DNA of 64,000 nt from Paraclostridium bifermentans (GCF_019916025.1 NZ_CP079737.1:2852001-2916000), one strand, 5' to 3'; positions 1 to 10,226 are shown, counted from the stretch's first letter. Numbers and translations: made by a program. The notes: generated from the sequence alone by a model not told the origin.

Positions 1-110
1 AATCAGATTATTATCCTTCAACGAAATTTAAATAGTTTTGTTTTATTGTATCAAAAAACTATTTATTAAAATATTATATATTATACTAAATTAGTTTTGG
101 AGGAATAATA

Positions 111-1346
111 ATGGATTTTATTGACAACAAAGTTTCTGCCCGACTTGGTGGTTCATCATTTTTTGAAAGCAATGATAAACTCTATAAATTCGAGAAAATA
201 AAAAAAATAACAAAAGATGTTAAATCTAAATTTCCTGATGTAAAACTTATCGATATGGGAGTTGGAGAACCTGATAAAATGGCTGATAGTTCTATTGTTG
301 ATATATTGTGTGTTGAGGCTGGAAAACCTGAAAATAGGTTTTACTCAGACAATGGAATTATTGAATTTCAAGAAGCTGCTTGTAGATATTTAAACAGTCT
401 GTATGATTTGAAAAATATAACCCCTGAAAATATAGTTCATGGAATAGGCTCTAAACCAGTACTTGCTATGATTCCACTATGTTTCATAAATCCTGGGGAT
501 ATATGTCTAATGCCCTCTCCTGCATACCAAGTACTTGGAACATATTCAAAATTTTTAGGTGGTGAAATTTATAAACTTCCTTTATGTCCCGAAAATAATT
601 TTTATCCAGATTTAGACAGCATACCTGAAGATATAAAGAAAAGATCAAAACTTTTATATTTAAATTACCCAAATAACCCTACTGGTCAAATCGCAACGAA
701 AGAATTTTATGAGCATGCAGTTAAATTTGCAAAAGAAAATGATATTATGATTGTTTCTGATTTAGCATATGGAGCTTTAACTTATGGAGACGCTACTCCT
801 CTTAGCATATTGAGTGTCGATGGTGCCCTTGATGTCTGTATAGAGATTCATTCTCTTTCAAAATCATTTAATATGACTGGATGGAGGTTGGCATTTGTTG
901 TCGGTTCTAAAAAAGCTATGCAACTATATTGTGCTATAAAAGGCCATACTGACTCTGGTCAATTTAGAGCTATTCAAAAATCAGGTGCTTATGCACTCGA
1001 CAACTATCATAGCTTAATAAATTTAAATAAAGAAAGATATTCAAGAAGATTTGACTTGCTAGTTGATGTTTTAAATCAAGTGGGATTTAAAACAAATAGG
1101 CCTGAGGCTGGATTTTATTCTTATGTTAAAATACCTAAAGGAATTAAAAATGGAGTTAGATTCAACAGCGCTGAAGAAGCAAGTCTTTATATCCTTTCTC
1201 ATGCTTTAGTGTCTACTGTTCCTTGGGATGATTGTGGAAGTTTTTTAAGATTTTCAGTTACCTATGATGCTAATTCTTTAACTGATGAAATTAATGTTAT
1301 GAATGAACTTAAAAGAAGACTTTTATCTTTAAATCTAGAGTTCTAA
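111..1346 (+). CDS. dapL: LL-diaminopimelate aminotransferase (class I/II aminotransferase)
   Basis: A 411-residue fold-type I PLP aminotransferase. The phosphate/substrate segment YPNNPTG and the PLP-lysine segment HSLSKSFNMTGWR (Lys251) are visible, and the N-terminal IDMGVGEPD motif is typical of the clostridial DapL-like subgroup. DapL converts tetrahydrodipicolinate to LL-diaminopimelate, using glutamate as amino donor, for lysine and peptidoglycan synthesis. The ATG follows GGAGGA (99-104) with good spacing. It is a single gene that converges on the helicase gene. The substrate is assigned from overall resemblance only; another branched or aromatic aminotransferase is possible. Confidence 0.7.
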   Translation: MDFIDNKVSARLGGSSFFESNDKLYKFEKIKKITKDVKSKFPDVKLIDMGVGEPDKMADSSIVDILCVEAGKPENRFYSDNGIIEFQEAACRYLNSLYDLKNITPENIVHGIGSKPVLAMIPLCFINPGDICLMPSPAYQVLGTYSKFLGGEIYKLPLCPENNFYPDLDSIPEDIKKRSKLLYLNYPNNPTGQIATKEFYEHAVKFAKENDIMIVSDLAYGALTYGDATPLSILSVDGALDVCIEIHSLSKSFNMTGWRLAFVVGSKKAMQLYCAIKGHTDSGQFRAIQKSGAYALDNYHSLINLNKERYSRRFDLLVDVLNQVGFKTNRPEAGFYSYVKIPKGIKNGVRFNSAEEASLYILSHALVSTVPWDDCGSFLRFSVTYDANSLTDEINVMNELKRRLLSLNLEF

Positions 1347-1360
1347 ATCCAATATAATTA

Positions 1361-1390
1361 AAGGGTACCTCAATTATGAGATACCCTTTT
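1361..1390. terminator. Bidirectional rho-independent terminator
   Basis: A 12-bp stem (1361-1372 with 1377-1388, one mismatch) around a 4-nt loop, followed on the plus strand by T-rich sequence. It separates the convergent dapL and DEAD-box genes. Confidence 0.75.
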
Positions 1391-1402
1391 AATATCTATA
1401 TA

Positions 1403-2995
1403 TTATTTACTTTTTCTCTTATTATTTGCTTTTTCTATATTAACTTTGTTTCCTTTTATTTTTATGTTCTTCATTTTATCAAGAACTTTTCTAGTATGTT
1501 TCTTTGGTATCTCAACAAAAGTATATTTATCATATATATCTATAGTCCCAACTAATTTACCTGGTATTCCAACTTCTCCAGCTATAGCCCCAACTATATC
1601 TTTAGCTTGAACTTTTTGTGTTCTACCTATATTGATAAATAATCTAGTCATTCCAGACTCAGCACCTGTACTATGACTTTCTTCTATTATTTCTTCTTTT
1701 GCTTGATCACCTAGAGCTAATTTAACTAAAGCAGCAGCTATATCTAAAGTATCATAATCTTCTTCTTTGCAGAAGTTTTCTAACCATTGTACTTGCTTTG
1801 TTAAATGACCTTCTTCTATAGTAGATTTTACTTGATCAAAGAATAAGCTTACTTTTTTCTCTTCAACATCTGATATTGAAGGTATGCTATGTTTTTCTAA
1901 TTTAGATTTAGTGTATCTTTCTATATCTTTCATCTTTCTCATTGATTTTCCGAAAACAAAAGTGAATGATACTCCATTTCTACCAGCTCTTCCTGTTCTT
2001 CCGATTCTGTGTACATAGTACTCTTCATCTTGTGGTAAATCATAGTTAAATACAGCTTCTACATCATCAACATCTATTCCTCTAGCAGCAACATCTGTAG
2101 CAACTAAGATATCGATAGTTCCATTTCTAAACTTATCCATAACTATATCTCTTTGAGTTTGCTTTAAATCTCCATGTAGCGCATCTGCAAAATACCCTCT
2201 TGCTTGTAAATCACTAACTAATTCATCAGCACCTCTTTTTGTGTTACAAAATACTACTGATAATTTAGGGTTGTATACATCTACTAATCTGCATAATACT
2301 TCTAACTTATTAGCAGCTTTAGTTTCTATATAATATTGTTTTATATTAGGAACTGTAAGTTCTTTTCTAACTATTCTTACATGCTCAGGATTCTTTTGGA
2401 ATCTCTTTGTTAAATCTAATATACCCTTAGGCATAGTAGCTGAGAAGAAAGTCGTTTGTCTATTTTCAGGAGTTTCATTTAAAATCATCTCAATGTCTTC
2501 TCTGAATCCCATATCTAGCATTTCATCCGCTTCATCTAATATAACCATTTTTACTTTATCTAACTTTAAAGTCTTACGATTTATATGGTCTATTATACGA
2601 CCTGGAGTTCCTATAACGATTTGAACGCCACTCTTAAGAGACTTTATTTGTCTGTCTATAGGTTGTCCTCCATATACAGGTAAAGTTTTTATCCCGTGCA
2701 TGTACTTACCTATTTTTCTTATTTCACTTGAAACTTGTATTGCTAATTCTCTTGTTGGACATAAAACTACCGCTTGTAGACTCTTGTCCTCTGGGTCTAC
2801 CATATCTAATATAGGTATACTAAATGCTGCTGTTTTCCCCGTACCTGTTTGTGCTTGCCCTATAATATCTACTCCAGTAATTATTTTTGGTATTGCTTGA
2901 ACTTGTATTGGAGATGGTTCCTCGAATCCCATTTCTAATACAGCTTTTTTTATGTTCTCATTTATTGGTAAATCATCGAATTTAACTATATTCAT
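1403..2995 (-). CDS. DEAD-box ATP-dependent RNA helicase with DbpA-type RNA-binding domain
   Basis: A 530-residue cytoplasmic RNA helicase. The Q-motif and first RecA domain show AQTGTGKTA (Walker A), DEAD in VILDEADEM, and SATMP. The second RecA domain ends with HRIGRTGRAGR. A linker is followed by a C-terminal DbpA/CsdA-type RNA-binding domain (about residues 445-520) and a basic tail. Proteins of this DeaD/CshA/DbpA group unwind structured RNA in ribosome assembly, cold adaptation and mRNA decay. Which of these applies cannot be decided here. The gene is monocistronic, with its own near-consensus promoter. Confidence 0.93.
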   Translation of the reverse strand: MNIVKFDDLPINENIKKAVLEMGFEEPSPIQVQAIPKIITGVDIIGQAQTGTGKTAAFSIPILDMVDPEDKSLQAVVLCPTRELAIQVSSEIRKIGKYMHGIKTLPVYGGQPIDRQIKSLKSGVQIVIGTPGRIIDHINRKTLKLDKVKMVILDEADEMLDMGFREDIEMILNETPENRQTTFFSATMPKGILDLTKRFQKNPEHVRIVRKELTVPNIKQYYIETKAANKLEVLCRLVDVYNPKLSVVFCNTKRGADELVSDLQARGYFADALHGDLKQTQRDIVMDKFRNGTIDILVATDVAARGIDVDDVEAVFNYDLPQDEEYYVHRIGRTGRAGRNGVSFTFVFGKSMRKMKDIERYTKSKLEKHSIPSISDVEEKKVSLFFDQVKSTIEEGHLTKQVQWLENFCKEEDYDTLDIAAALVKLALGDQAKEEIIEESHSTGAESGMTRLFINIGRTQKVQAKDIVGAIAGEVGIPGKLVGTIDIYDKYTFVEIPKKHTRKVLDKMKNIKIKGNKVNIEKANNKRKSK

Positions 2996-3037
2996 ATATT
3001 ATTTCCTTTCCGTTATCAATTTATATTAACTTTATCA

Positions 3038-3066
3038 ATTATATATTTTTTTTTAATATTATGCAA
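3038..3066 (-). promoter_or_regulatory. Sigma-A-type promoter for the DEAD-box helicase
   Basis: On the minus strand TTGCAT, a 17-nt spacer and TATAAT lie about 40 bases before the helicase start. The -10 hexamer is perfect. Confidence 0.7.
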
Positions 3067-3112
3067 TTAATATTTTATCCTAATAGTAAAGATCATATTC
3101 AATTTAAAGCAA

Positions 3113-3140
3113 AATAGAGGGTATTTTCTAACCCTCTATT
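3113..3140 (-). terminator. Terminator of the antiporter gene
   Basis: A perfect 10-bp stem (AATAGAGGGT with ACCCTCTATT) and 8-nt loop lie just after the stop of the antiporter gene, with a modest T tract on the minus strand. Confidence 0.65.
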
Positions 3141-3144
3141 TTTT

Positions 3145-4101
3145 TTATTTTATATATGTAAAATATAAAACAAATAAATATAATAAATATGTAAGTATCA
3201 TTAAAATCCCTTGAAGTCGATAAATTTTTTCCTTTATAATTGTAGGAACTGTTAAAATTAAAACTAATACTATCATAAATGGAAAATCTATAATTGATGT
3301 TTGTTTAAGTATGGGCGTATCATTTATAAAAGATGATATAGATATTACTGAAACTATATTTAAAATATTAGCCCCCAATATATTACCTACAGATATAGCA
3401 TTATGCTTCTTTTTTATAGCCGTCAAACAAGATACTAATTCAGGAAGTGAAGTGCCTAATGCAATTACAGTTAAACTTATAACTCCTTGTGGAACTCCTA
3501 TATATTCAGCTATTATTATCCCATTATCAACCAATAGTCTAGAACCTATTATCATCATAATTATCCCAGCTATAAATAAAAATCCTATTTTCAATACGTT
3601 AATTGATTTTATCTCTTTCCTCGTACTCGTATCTGATACTGATCTCATTTTAGTTTTGGGTATACTCTTATAATTGTTAATCATATAAATAAATAACATT
3701 CCCAAGAGAGCCATAGCATCTTTTCTATCTATAACTTTATCCAAACCTAATACAATTAAAATAATTATAGATATGATTAATAATGTAGCTTTTGAATTAA
3801 ATGCTTTTTTATCTACTTTAAAAGGCCTTATAATTGCAACTAATCCAAGCGCTAATCCCGTATTACAAATTATAGAACCTACTGCATTTCCTAAACTCAT
3901 TGTAGTATGACCTTTTATTGATGCACATACTGACACTGTCAATTCAGGAAATGTAGTTGCTAAACTAACTATAGTTGCTCCTAAAACAATTTCAGGTATA
4001 TTAGTTTTTTTTCCTACAGATATAGTAGAGTCTATAAATATATCCGCACCCTTTGTTATAAGTATAAACCCTATTAAAAATAGTCCTATTGTAAATATCA
4101 T
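3145..4101 (-). CDS. Calcium/sodium antiporter, CaCA/YrbG type
   Basis: A 318-residue integral membrane protein with about ten hydrophobic segments and two alpha repeats typical of the CaCA superfamily. The first repeat contains GATIVSLATTFPELTVS and the second VIALGTSLPELVS, the cation-binding motifs of Na+/Ca2+ exchangers of the YrbG family. It should exchange Ca2+ for Na+ or K+ across the cytoplasmic membrane. The ATG at 4101 was chosen because it follows a strong GGGGGGAT ribosome site; an in-frame start ten codons upstream has none. Specificity is not proven by sequence alone. Confidence 0.85.
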   Translation of the reverse strand: MIFTIGLFLIGFILITKGADIFIDSTISVGKKTNIPEIVLGATIVSLATTFPELTVSVCASIKGHTTMSLGNAVGSIICNTGLALGLVAIIRPFKVDKKAFNSKATLLIISIIILIVLGLDKVIDRKDAMALLGMLFIYMINNYKSIPKTKMRSVSDTSTRKEIKSINVLKIGFLFIAGIIMMIIGSRLLVDNGIIIAEYIGVPQGVISLTVIALGTSLPELVSCLTAIKKKHNAISVGNILGANILNIVSVISISSFINDTPILKQTSIIDFPFMIVLVLILTVPTIIKEKIYRLQGILMILTYLLYLFVLYFTYIK

Positions 4102-4308
4102 TATATCCCCCCTTATTAAATAGATATTCAATCAGCTTAATTCTATATGTATAAAAAATTTTTAAATTATTCTTAAAATTTATGTTTATTCGACATTTTA
4201 ACCGGGTATCATATGAACATAAGAAAATAACAGAAAAATCTATCAAAAAAGAAAAGATAGTGTAAAATTCTGTATACAAAATACTAATTCTATGTTATGA
4301 TTATATTG

Positions 4309-4338
4309 TTTAAAAAATATCTAGCTAGATTTTATAAA
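4309..4338 (+). promoter_or_regulatory. Putative pflB promoter with palindrome in the spacer
   Basis: TTTAAA (4309-4314), an 18-nt spacer and TATAAA (4333-4338). The spacer holds the perfect 12-bp palindrome ATCTAGCTAGAT (4319-4330), so a dimeric regulator could occupy it. The implied leader is about 35 nt. Confidence 0.45.
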
Positions 4339-4380
4339 ATAAATATACTCAACACATATAAACTTAAGGAGGCTATCAAC

Positions 4381-6612
4381 ATGAATGCATGGCAAGGATT
4401 CAAAACTGGTAGATGGACTAAAGAAATAAACGTAAGAGAGTTCATACAATTAAACTACAAACCATATGAGGGAGATGATTCTTTCTTAGCTGGAGCAACT
4501 GAGAACACTAAAAAATTATGGAATGAAGCTATGGATCTTTTCAAAAAGGAAAGAGACAATGGTGGAACATTAGACGTAGATACTGATACTGTATCTTTAA
4601 TAGATGCTTACGGTCCTGGTTATATAGACAAGGATTTAGAAACAGTAGTAGGTGTTCAAACTGACGCTCCTTTAAAGAGAGCTGCAATGCCTTTCGGTGG
4701 AATAAGAATGGTTGAAACTTCTTGTGAAGCTTACGGATACAAATTAAATCCAGAAATAAGTGAAATATTCACTAAATACAGAAAAACTCATAACCAAGGT
4801 GTATTCGATGCTTATACTCCTGACATGAGAGCTGCTAGAAGTGCTGGTATAATAACTGGTTTACCAGATGCTTACGGTAGAGGTAGAATAATAGGTGACT
4901 ACAGAAGAGTTGCTCTATACGGTGTTGATAAATTAATACAAGATAAATTAGATCAAAAAGCTTCTTTAGAAGTTAGATGTATAGATGAAGAAGTTATAAG
5001 ATTAAGAGAAGAATTATCTGATCAAATAAAAGCATTAGAAGCATTAAAGAGAATGGCTGCATCTTACGGATTCGACATAGCTCAACCTGCTACTAACGCA
5101 AAAGAAGCTGTTCAATGGACATACTTCGGATACTTAGGAGCTGTTAAAGATCAAAACGGAGCTGCAATGTCTTTAGGTAGAGTATCATCTTTCTTAGACA
5201 TATACTTCGAAAGAGATTTAGCTGCTGGTGTATTAACTGAAGAAGAAGCTCAAGAAATAATGGACCACTTCGTTATGAAGTTAAGAATGGTTAGATTCTT
5301 AAGAACTCCTGAATACAACGATTTATTCTCTGGAGACCCAACTTGGGTAACTGAGTCTATAGGTGGTATGGGATTAGATGGTAGAACATTAGTAACTAAA
5401 AACTCATTCAGAATGTTAAATACTTTATATACTCTTGGACCATCTCCAGAGCCAAACTTAACAGTATTATGGTCTACTCAATTACCTCAAGGATTCAAAA
5501 ACTTCTGTTCTAAAGTATCAATAGACACAAGTTCTGTTCAATACGAGAACGATGATTTAATGAAGCCTTACTGGGGAGATGACTACGGTATAGCTTGTTG
5601 TGTATCTGCAATGAGAATAGGTAAGCAAATGCAATTCTTCGGAGCTAGAGTTAACTTAGCTAAGACTTTACTATACGCTATAAACGGTGGTGTAGATGAG
5701 AAGAAATTCAAGCAAGTTGGACCTAGATTTGAGCCTATAACTTCTGAATACTTAGAGTACGATGAAGTTATGCAAAAATTCGATATGTTTACAGATTGGT
5801 TAGCTAACTTATATGTAAATACATTAAACGTAATACATTTCATGCATGATAAGTATTCTTATGAAGCATTAGAAATGGCTCTACATGATAGAGACGTATT
5901 CAGAACTATGGCTTGTGGTATAGCTGGTTTATCAGTATGTGCTGACTCATTATCTGCTATAAAATACGCTAAAGTTAAAACTATAAGAAATGAAGAAGGA
6001 ATAGTTGTTGACTTCGCAATTGAAGGAGATTTCCCTAAATACGGAAACAACGATGACAGAGTTGACGATATAGCTGTTGAATTAGTTGAAAGCTTCATGA
6101 ACAAGATAAGAAAGAACAAGACTTACAGAAATTCTTATCATACTCAATCTATACTTACTATAACTTCAAACGTTGTTTATGGTAAGAAAACTGGTAACAC
6201 TCCTGACGGAAGAAGAGCTGGTGAGCCATTCGCTCCAGGAGCTAACCCAATGCACGGAAGAGATAATAGCGGTGCTTTAGCATCATTATCATCAGTTGCT
6301 AAATTACCATACGAGCATGCTCAAGATGGTATATCTAATACTTTCTCTATAGTACCAGGTGCTTTAGGAAAAGATATGGATGAAAGAGTAAACAACTTAT
6401 CTTCAATGATGGATGGATACTTTGCTCAAAATGCTCATCACTTAAACGTAAACGTATTTGATAGAGCTACTTTAGAAGATGCTATGGAGCATCCAGAAAA
6501 GTACCCTCAATTAACTATAAGAGTTTCAGGATACGCTGTAAACTTCATCAAGTTAACTAGAGAGCAACAATTAGACGTTATAAACAGAACATTCCACGGA
6601 AAAATGTGCTAA
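4381..6612 (+). CDS. pflB: Formate C-acetyltransferase (pyruvate formate-lyase)
   Basis: A 743-residue glycyl-radical enzyme that converts pyruvate and CoA to acetyl-CoA and formate in the cytoplasm. The adjacent catalytic cysteines are Cys406-Cys407 (ACCVSAM), which distinguishes true PFL from diol dehydratase or choline lyase relatives. The glycyl radical site is Gly717 in RVSGYAV near the C terminus. The ATG at 4381 follows AAGGAGG; an upstream in-frame extension of 28 codons lacks a ribosome site and is not part of the family. Codon choice is visibly enriched in C-ending AAC, TAC and TTC compared with its neighbours, suggesting high expression. It is followed by a strong terminator and then by its activase. 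Confidence 0.96.
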   Translation: MNAWQGFKTGRWTKEINVREFIQLNYKPYEGDDSFLAGATENTKKLWNEAMDLFKKERDNGGTLDVDTDTVSLIDAYGPGYIDKDLETVVGVQTDAPLKRAAMPFGGIRMVETSCEAYGYKLNPEISEIFTKYRKTHNQGVFDAYTPDMRAARSAGIITGLPDAYGRGRIIGDYRRVALYGVDKLIQDKLDQKASLEVRCIDEEVIRLREELSDQIKALEALKRMAASYGFDIAQPATNAKEAVQWTYFGYLGAVKDQNGAAMSLGRVSSFLDIYFERDLAAGVLTEEEAQEIMDHFVMKLRMVRFLRTPEYNDLFSGDPTWVTESIGGMGLDGRTLVTKNSFRMLNTLYTLGPSPEPNLTVLWSTQLPQGFKNFCSKVSIDTSSVQYENDDLMKPYWGDDYGIACCVSAMRIGKQMQFFGARVNLAKTLLYAINGGVDEKKFKQVGPRFEPITSEYLEYDEVMQKFDMFTDWLANLYVNTLNVIHFMHDKYSYEALEMALHDRDVFRTMACGIAGLSVCADSLSAIKYAKVKTIRNEEGIVVDFAIEGDFPKYGNNDDRVDDIAVELVESFMNKIRKNKTYRNSYHTQSILTITSNVVYGKKTGNTPDGRRAGEPFAPGANPMHGRDNSGALASLSSVAKLPYEHAQDGISNTFSIVPGALGKDMDERVNNLSSMMDGYFAQNAHHLNVNVFDRATLEDAMEHPEKYPQLTIRVSGYAVNFIKLTREQQLDVINRTFHGKMC

Positions 6613-6673
6613 TTATAACTTAATATATATAAATGTAAACATATTATAACAATCAATTATCAAAGTATATTCA

Positions 6674-6707
6674 GAGTGCAAACCTCATCAGTTTGCACTC
6701 TTTTTTT
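6674..6707 (+). terminator. Terminator of pflB
   Basis: A perfect 10-bp stem (GAGTGCAAAC with GTTTGCACTC), 7-nt loop and a run of seven T. It separates pflB from pflA transcription. Confidence 0.9.
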
Positions 6708-6824
6708 CTAAGCACTAAATAAATTAATTAAGTATAAATTCCCATGAATTAAAAAAACTATTTAATAGACTTTATACGTTTAATGTTTTATAATAATGGG
6801 TAGAAAGTATAATGTATACAATTA

Positions 6825-6853
6825 TTTCAGATGATAAATTTTATTAGTATAAT
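6825..6853 (+). promoter_or_regulatory. Putative pflA promoter
   Basis: TTTCAG, 17-nt spacer, TATAAT (6848-6853). Transcription would start near 6860, only a few bases before the ribosome site. A second candidate (TAGACT-17-TATAAT) lies about 55 bases upstream. Confidence 0.5.
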
Positions 6854-6876
6854 ATATAATTAACGAGGTGGATAAA

Positions 6877-7611
6877 ATGGTAAAAGGTAGAGTTCATTCA
6901 ATAGAAACATTTGGGACTGTAGATGGCCCTGGAATTAGATTTATATTATTCATGCAAGGTTGTCCTTTAAGATGTAAGTACTGTCATAATAGAGATACTT
7001 GGGATGTTAAAGGTGGAACTGAATACACTACTGATGAAATAATAGAACAAGTTAAAAAATACTCTTCTTATATGAAATTCTCTGGAGGAGGTTTAACAGT
7101 TTCTGGTGGTGAAGCTACTCTTCAACCTGAATTTTTAAAAGATTTATTTAAGAAAGCTCAAGAAAATGAAATTCATACATGCTTAGATACATCTGGTTTT
7201 GTAAATATAGATGTCATAGATCCAGTACTTGATTATACAAATTTAGTTTTACTTGATTTAAAGCATATGGTACCTGAAAAATGTAAGGATTTAGTAGGTG
7301 TTAGCATAGATAAGACATTAGAATTCGCTAAACATTTAAGCGATAGAAATATACCTGTTTGGATAAGACACGTTCTTGTTCCTGGAATAACAGATGATAG
7401 AGAAAACTTAGAACTTATGGGTAAATTCATATCAACTCTAAAAAATGTTGATAGGGTTGAATTACTTCCTTACCATACTCTAGGTGTTCATAAATGGGAA
7501 AACATGGGATTTGAATATGAGTTAAAAGATGTTCCAGATGCTACTAACGAAGATATAGAAAAAGCATCTAAAATACTAGCTGAGTTCGGTGTAATAACTC
7601 ATAATAAATAA
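6877..7611 (+). CDS. pflA: Pyruvate formate-lyase activating enzyme (radical SAM)
   Basis: A 244-residue radical-SAM activase that installs the glycyl radical on PflB. The SAM-cluster motif CPLRCKYCHN (CX3CX2C) lies near residue 30, preceded by the family motif ETFGTVDGPGIR. SGGGLTVSGGEA is the GGE SAM-binding region. It lacks the extra ferredoxin-like insert of other activases, consistent with PFL as substrate. The ATG at 6877 was chosen because GAGGTG (6865-6870) overlaps the alternative GTG at 6868. It is transcribed separately from pflB. No formate transporter lies next to it. Confidence 0.95.
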   Translation: MVKGRVHSIETFGTVDGPGIRFILFMQGCPLRCKYCHNRDTWDVKGGTEYTTDEIIEQVKKYSSYMKFSGGGLTVSGGEATLQPEFLKDLFKKAQENEIHTCLDTSGFVNIDVIDPVLDYTNLVLLDLKHMVPEKCKDLVGVSIDKTLEFAKHLSDRNIPVWIRHVLVPGITDDRENLELMGKFISTLKNVDRVELLPYHTLGVHKWENMGFEYELKDVPDATNEDIEKASKILAEFGVITHNK

Positions 7612-7616
7612 TAAAA

Positions 7617-7652
7617 AAGGATCTATACAAAATTGTATAGATCCTTTTTTTA
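7617..7652. terminator. Bidirectional terminator between pflA and thiI
   Basis: Arms 7617-7630 and 7633-7646 form a 14-bp perfect hairpin, followed by a T run on the plus strand and preceded by an A run that serves the minus strand. Confidence 0.9.
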
Positions 7653-8831
7653 TTAAAATTCAAATACTTCAACTTCCATATTATCGATCGCATCTTGTAT
7701 TAGTTTTTCTACATCTAAAGATGATTCTGATTTCTCTATTCTATCTAATTTAGGTTTTGTTACAGGACTTTTCGGAGAAAATACTGTACAACAATCCTCT
7801 TCTGGTATAACTGATGTTTCAAATGTTCCTATTTTTTGAGCTATTTTTATTATCTCTGATTTATCCATTGCTATAAGAGGTCTAAATACAGGTAATGATA
7901 CAGAAGCATTTGTACAAGTTAATCCTTGTATAGTTTGAGATGCAACTTGTCCTATACTTTCTCCTGTAACTAATGCATCACAGAATCTCATTTCTCCTAC
8001 TCTTTGAGCTATTTTCATCATAAATCTTCTAGATATTATAGTCATTTCTTCTTCTTTACATGATACACCTATTGCCTTTTGTATTTCTAATATATTTACT
8101 TTATGAAGTCTAACTTTACTACAATATTTTGCTAGTATCTGAGCTAAGTCCCTTACTTTTTCTTGTGATTTTTCACTAGTAAATGGATAACTGTGGAAAT
8201 GTATAGCTTCAATTTCTACTCCTCTTTTTGCAACCATCCAAGAAGCAACTGGGCTGTCTATTCCTCCAGATAATAAAGACATAGCTCTACCATTTGTTCC
8301 AACTGGAAGACCTCCATAACCTGGAACTGTATCACTATATACCATTACATGATTTTGTCTATATTCGCAGTGTATAGTTGTCTCTGGGTTTCTAACATCA
8401 ACTTTTATTCTATCTTTTACATTATAAACTAAAAATCCAGCTATATCTTTACTCATTTCTTGAGAAGTTAATTCTAAACTCTTATCTCCTCTTCTTGAAG
8501 TAACTTTAAACGATTCTGAACCTGCTTCTATCTTTTCTTCTAAAAGTTGTAGTGCTAGTTGCTTTAATTTATCATAGTCTTTTTCTGCTCTTATACCTGG
8601 GCAAACTCCTACAACTCCAAATACTTTTTTGATTTCTTCTAATACTTCTTCATAGTCTTCTGCATATTCTCCTAAATCAACATATATTCTTCCATATTCT
8701 TTATATACATTAAACTTTCCTATATGCGTTAACATATTTTTCACATTTTTTATTAATTTATTTTCAAATATATATCTATTTTTTCCTTTTACACCGATTT
8801 CTCCGTACTTAACTATAGCTATATTATACAA
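7653..8831 (-). CDS. thiI: tRNA 4-thiouridine synthetase ThiI
   Basis: A 392-residue protein with an N-terminal ferredoxin-like/THUMP region and a PP-loop ATPase domain ([12 protein letters not shown]). It adenylates U8 of tRNA and receives sulfur from a cysteine desulfurase to form s4U8; in many bacteria it also serves thiazole synthesis. There is no C-terminal rhodanese domain, as in most Firmicutes. A TTG at 8831 is chosen as start: it lies six bases after GAGGTG and gives [16 protein letters not shown], which fits the family; the GTG at 8840 overlaps the ribosome site. It lies 16 bases downstream of the desulfurase gene, so the two form one operon. Confidence 0.92.
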   Translation of the reverse strand: MYNIAIVKYGEIGVKGKNRYIFENKLIKNVKNMLTHIGKFNVYKEYGRIYVDLGEYAEDYEEVLEEIKKVFGVVGVCPGIRAEKDYDKLKQLALQLLEEKIEAGSESFKVTSRRGDKSLELTSQEMSKDIAGFLVYNVKDRIKVDVRNPETTIHCEYRQNHVMVYSDTVPGYGGLPVGTNGRAMSLLSGGIDSPVASWMVAKRGVEIEAIHFHSYPFTSEKSQEKVRDLAQILAKYCSKVRLHKVNILEIQKAIGVSCKEEEMTIISRRFMMKIAQRVGEMRFCDALVTGESIGQVASQTIQGLTCTNASVSLPVFRPLIAMDKSEIIKIAQKIGTFETSVIPEEDCCTVFSPKSPVTKPKLDRIEKSESSLDVEKLIQDAIDNMEVEVFEF

Positions 8832-8847
8832 ATTTATCACCTCTTAA

Positions 8848-9999
8848 TTATCGTCTTCTTATTATAAATCTAAGTTCTTCTACTGATTTTTTTATTATTT
8901 CACAAGCTTCATTTATTTCTTCTTCTGTTGTCATATCCGATAAGCTAAATCTTATAGCTCCGTCAATTTCTTGTGGAGTAAGCCCTATTGCATTTAAAAC
9001 ATGGCTTCCCTTTTTCTTTGATGAACAAGCTGATCCTGTAGATACAAATACACCCTGCTGTGCTAAATGATGAAGTAGTACCTCTCCTTTAACATCTTTA
9101 AATGATATATTTAATATGTGACATACGCCGTCCTCAGGAGAATTCACTTTAATATCATCTATATTTTCAACTATAAAATCTTTTAGTAAAACTTTTAGTT
9201 TTTCTATTTTCTCTATTTTTGAATTTAAATCTGACATTATTATATCTATAGCTTCTCCTAGTCCATATATACCAGCTACATTTTCAGTTCCAGATCTTAT
9301 ACCTATTTCTTGTCCTCCACCAGTTAACATAGGTTTTATTTTGTTATTTTCCTTTACGTACATAAATCCAATACCTTTTGGACCGTGTAGTTTATGTCCA
9401 CTAACACTCATAAAGTCTATGTTATATCTAGATGGTTTAAAATTGATTTTAGCAAATGACTGAACTGCATCTACATGTAAATATACTTTTTCCTTTAACG
9501 TACTTAGATACTTACCCACTTCTTTTATAGGTTGTATACTTCCAATTTCATTATTTACATGCATCATACTAATTAATATAGTATTCTCTTTTATTGCATT
9601 TTTTACATCATCTATATTTACTGTTCCTTTGTCATTTACTTTTAGATAAGTAACTTCAAATCCTTGTTCTTCTAAATCTTCCATTGTTCTTAAAACCGAT
9701 GGATGTTCTATGTTTGTAGTTATTATATGATTTTTTCTCTTTTTGTGAAGATTTGCAATACCTCTTATGATTGTATTATTAGCTTCTGTTCCTCCTGATG
9801 TAAATATTATTTCTTTATCTTTACATCCTATACTTCTAGCTATTTCTTGTCTTATTTTTTTTATATTTTTTTCAACTTCAACACCTTTTTTATGTACAGC
9901 TGAAGGATTTGCATAATCTGTAGTAAGTGCATATACCATTTTTTCTACTACTTTTTCATATGGCTTAGTTGTTGCACTATTATCTAAGTATATTTCCAT
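8848..9999 (-). CDS. Cysteine desulfurase, NifS/IscS family (probable dedicated ThiI sulfur donor)
   Basis: About 383 residues, fold-type I PLP enzyme that releases sulfur from L-cysteine as a protein persulfide. The N-terminal YLDNSATTKP, HVNNEIGS, PLP lysine in SVSGHKLHGPKG and the catalytic loop STGSACSSKK are all present. Start at 9999 places M just before EIYLDNSATT, as in the family; an upstream start adding 11 residues is possible. Adjacency to thiI mirrors the Bacillus NifZ-ThiI pair, where the desulfurase is specialised for tRNA thiolation, so that role is inferred. No iscU or isc regulator is nearby. Confidence 0.88.
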   Translation of the reverse strand: MEIYLDNSATTKPYEKVVEKMVYALTTDYANPSAVHKKGVEVEKNIKKIRQEIARSIGCKDKEIIFTSGGTEANNTIIRGIANLHKKRKNHIITTNIEHPSVLRTMEDLEEQGFEVTYLKVNDKGTVNIDDVKNAIKENTILISMMHVNNEIGSIQPIKEVGKYLSTLKEKVYLHVDAVQSFAKINFKPSRYNIDFMSVSGHKLHGPKGIGFMYVKENNKIKPMLTGGGQEIGIRSGTENVAGIYGLGEAIDIIMSDLNSKIEKIEKLKVLLKDFIVENIDDIKVNSPEDGVCHILNISFKDVKGEVLLHHLAQQGVFVSTGSACSSKKKGSHVLNAIGLTPQEIDGAIRFSLSDMTTEEEINEACEIIKKSVEELRFIIRRR

Positions 10000-10104
10000 A
10001 CTAATACACCAACTTTCTTTGTATTTAATCATACTATTTATACTCTATATTATTGTCCCAATTAACTATGTAAATTATCATATAATTTTAGTGAAACTTT
10101 TACT

Positions 10105-10113
10105 ATTATACCA
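10105..10113 (-). promoter_or_regulatory. Extended -10 promoter element for the desulfurase-thiI operon
   Basis: TGGTATAAT on the minus strand, about 105 bases before the start. No good -35 is visible. A short imperfect palindrome (TATAGC and GCTATA) lies just upstream, near 10135-10150. Otherwise 10000-10226 shows nothing else. Confidence 0.45.
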
Positions 10114-10226
10114 CTATTTTCTCTTTTTTTATATAGCAAAGCGCTATAATTACACACTTCTATTGCTCTTATTCTTTTTTTATATCTATTTTTATCGTAA
10201 ATTAATGTTTTTTAAATTTTTTTGTC

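Noticed and set aside
1-110. Lysine riboswitch before dapL
   Set aside because: The 110 available bases show only an AT-rich weak hairpin and a ribosome site; the conserved lysine riboswitch core is absent, though sequence before the window is unseen.
4297-4380. 28-codon N-terminal extension of pflB
   Set aside because: It overlaps the probable promoter, lacks a ribosome site, and the family starts at the ATG after AAGGAGG.
5583-6119. Minus-strand frames inside pflB
   Set aside because: Shadows of a highly biased coding sequence, with no ribosome sites and no family resemblance.
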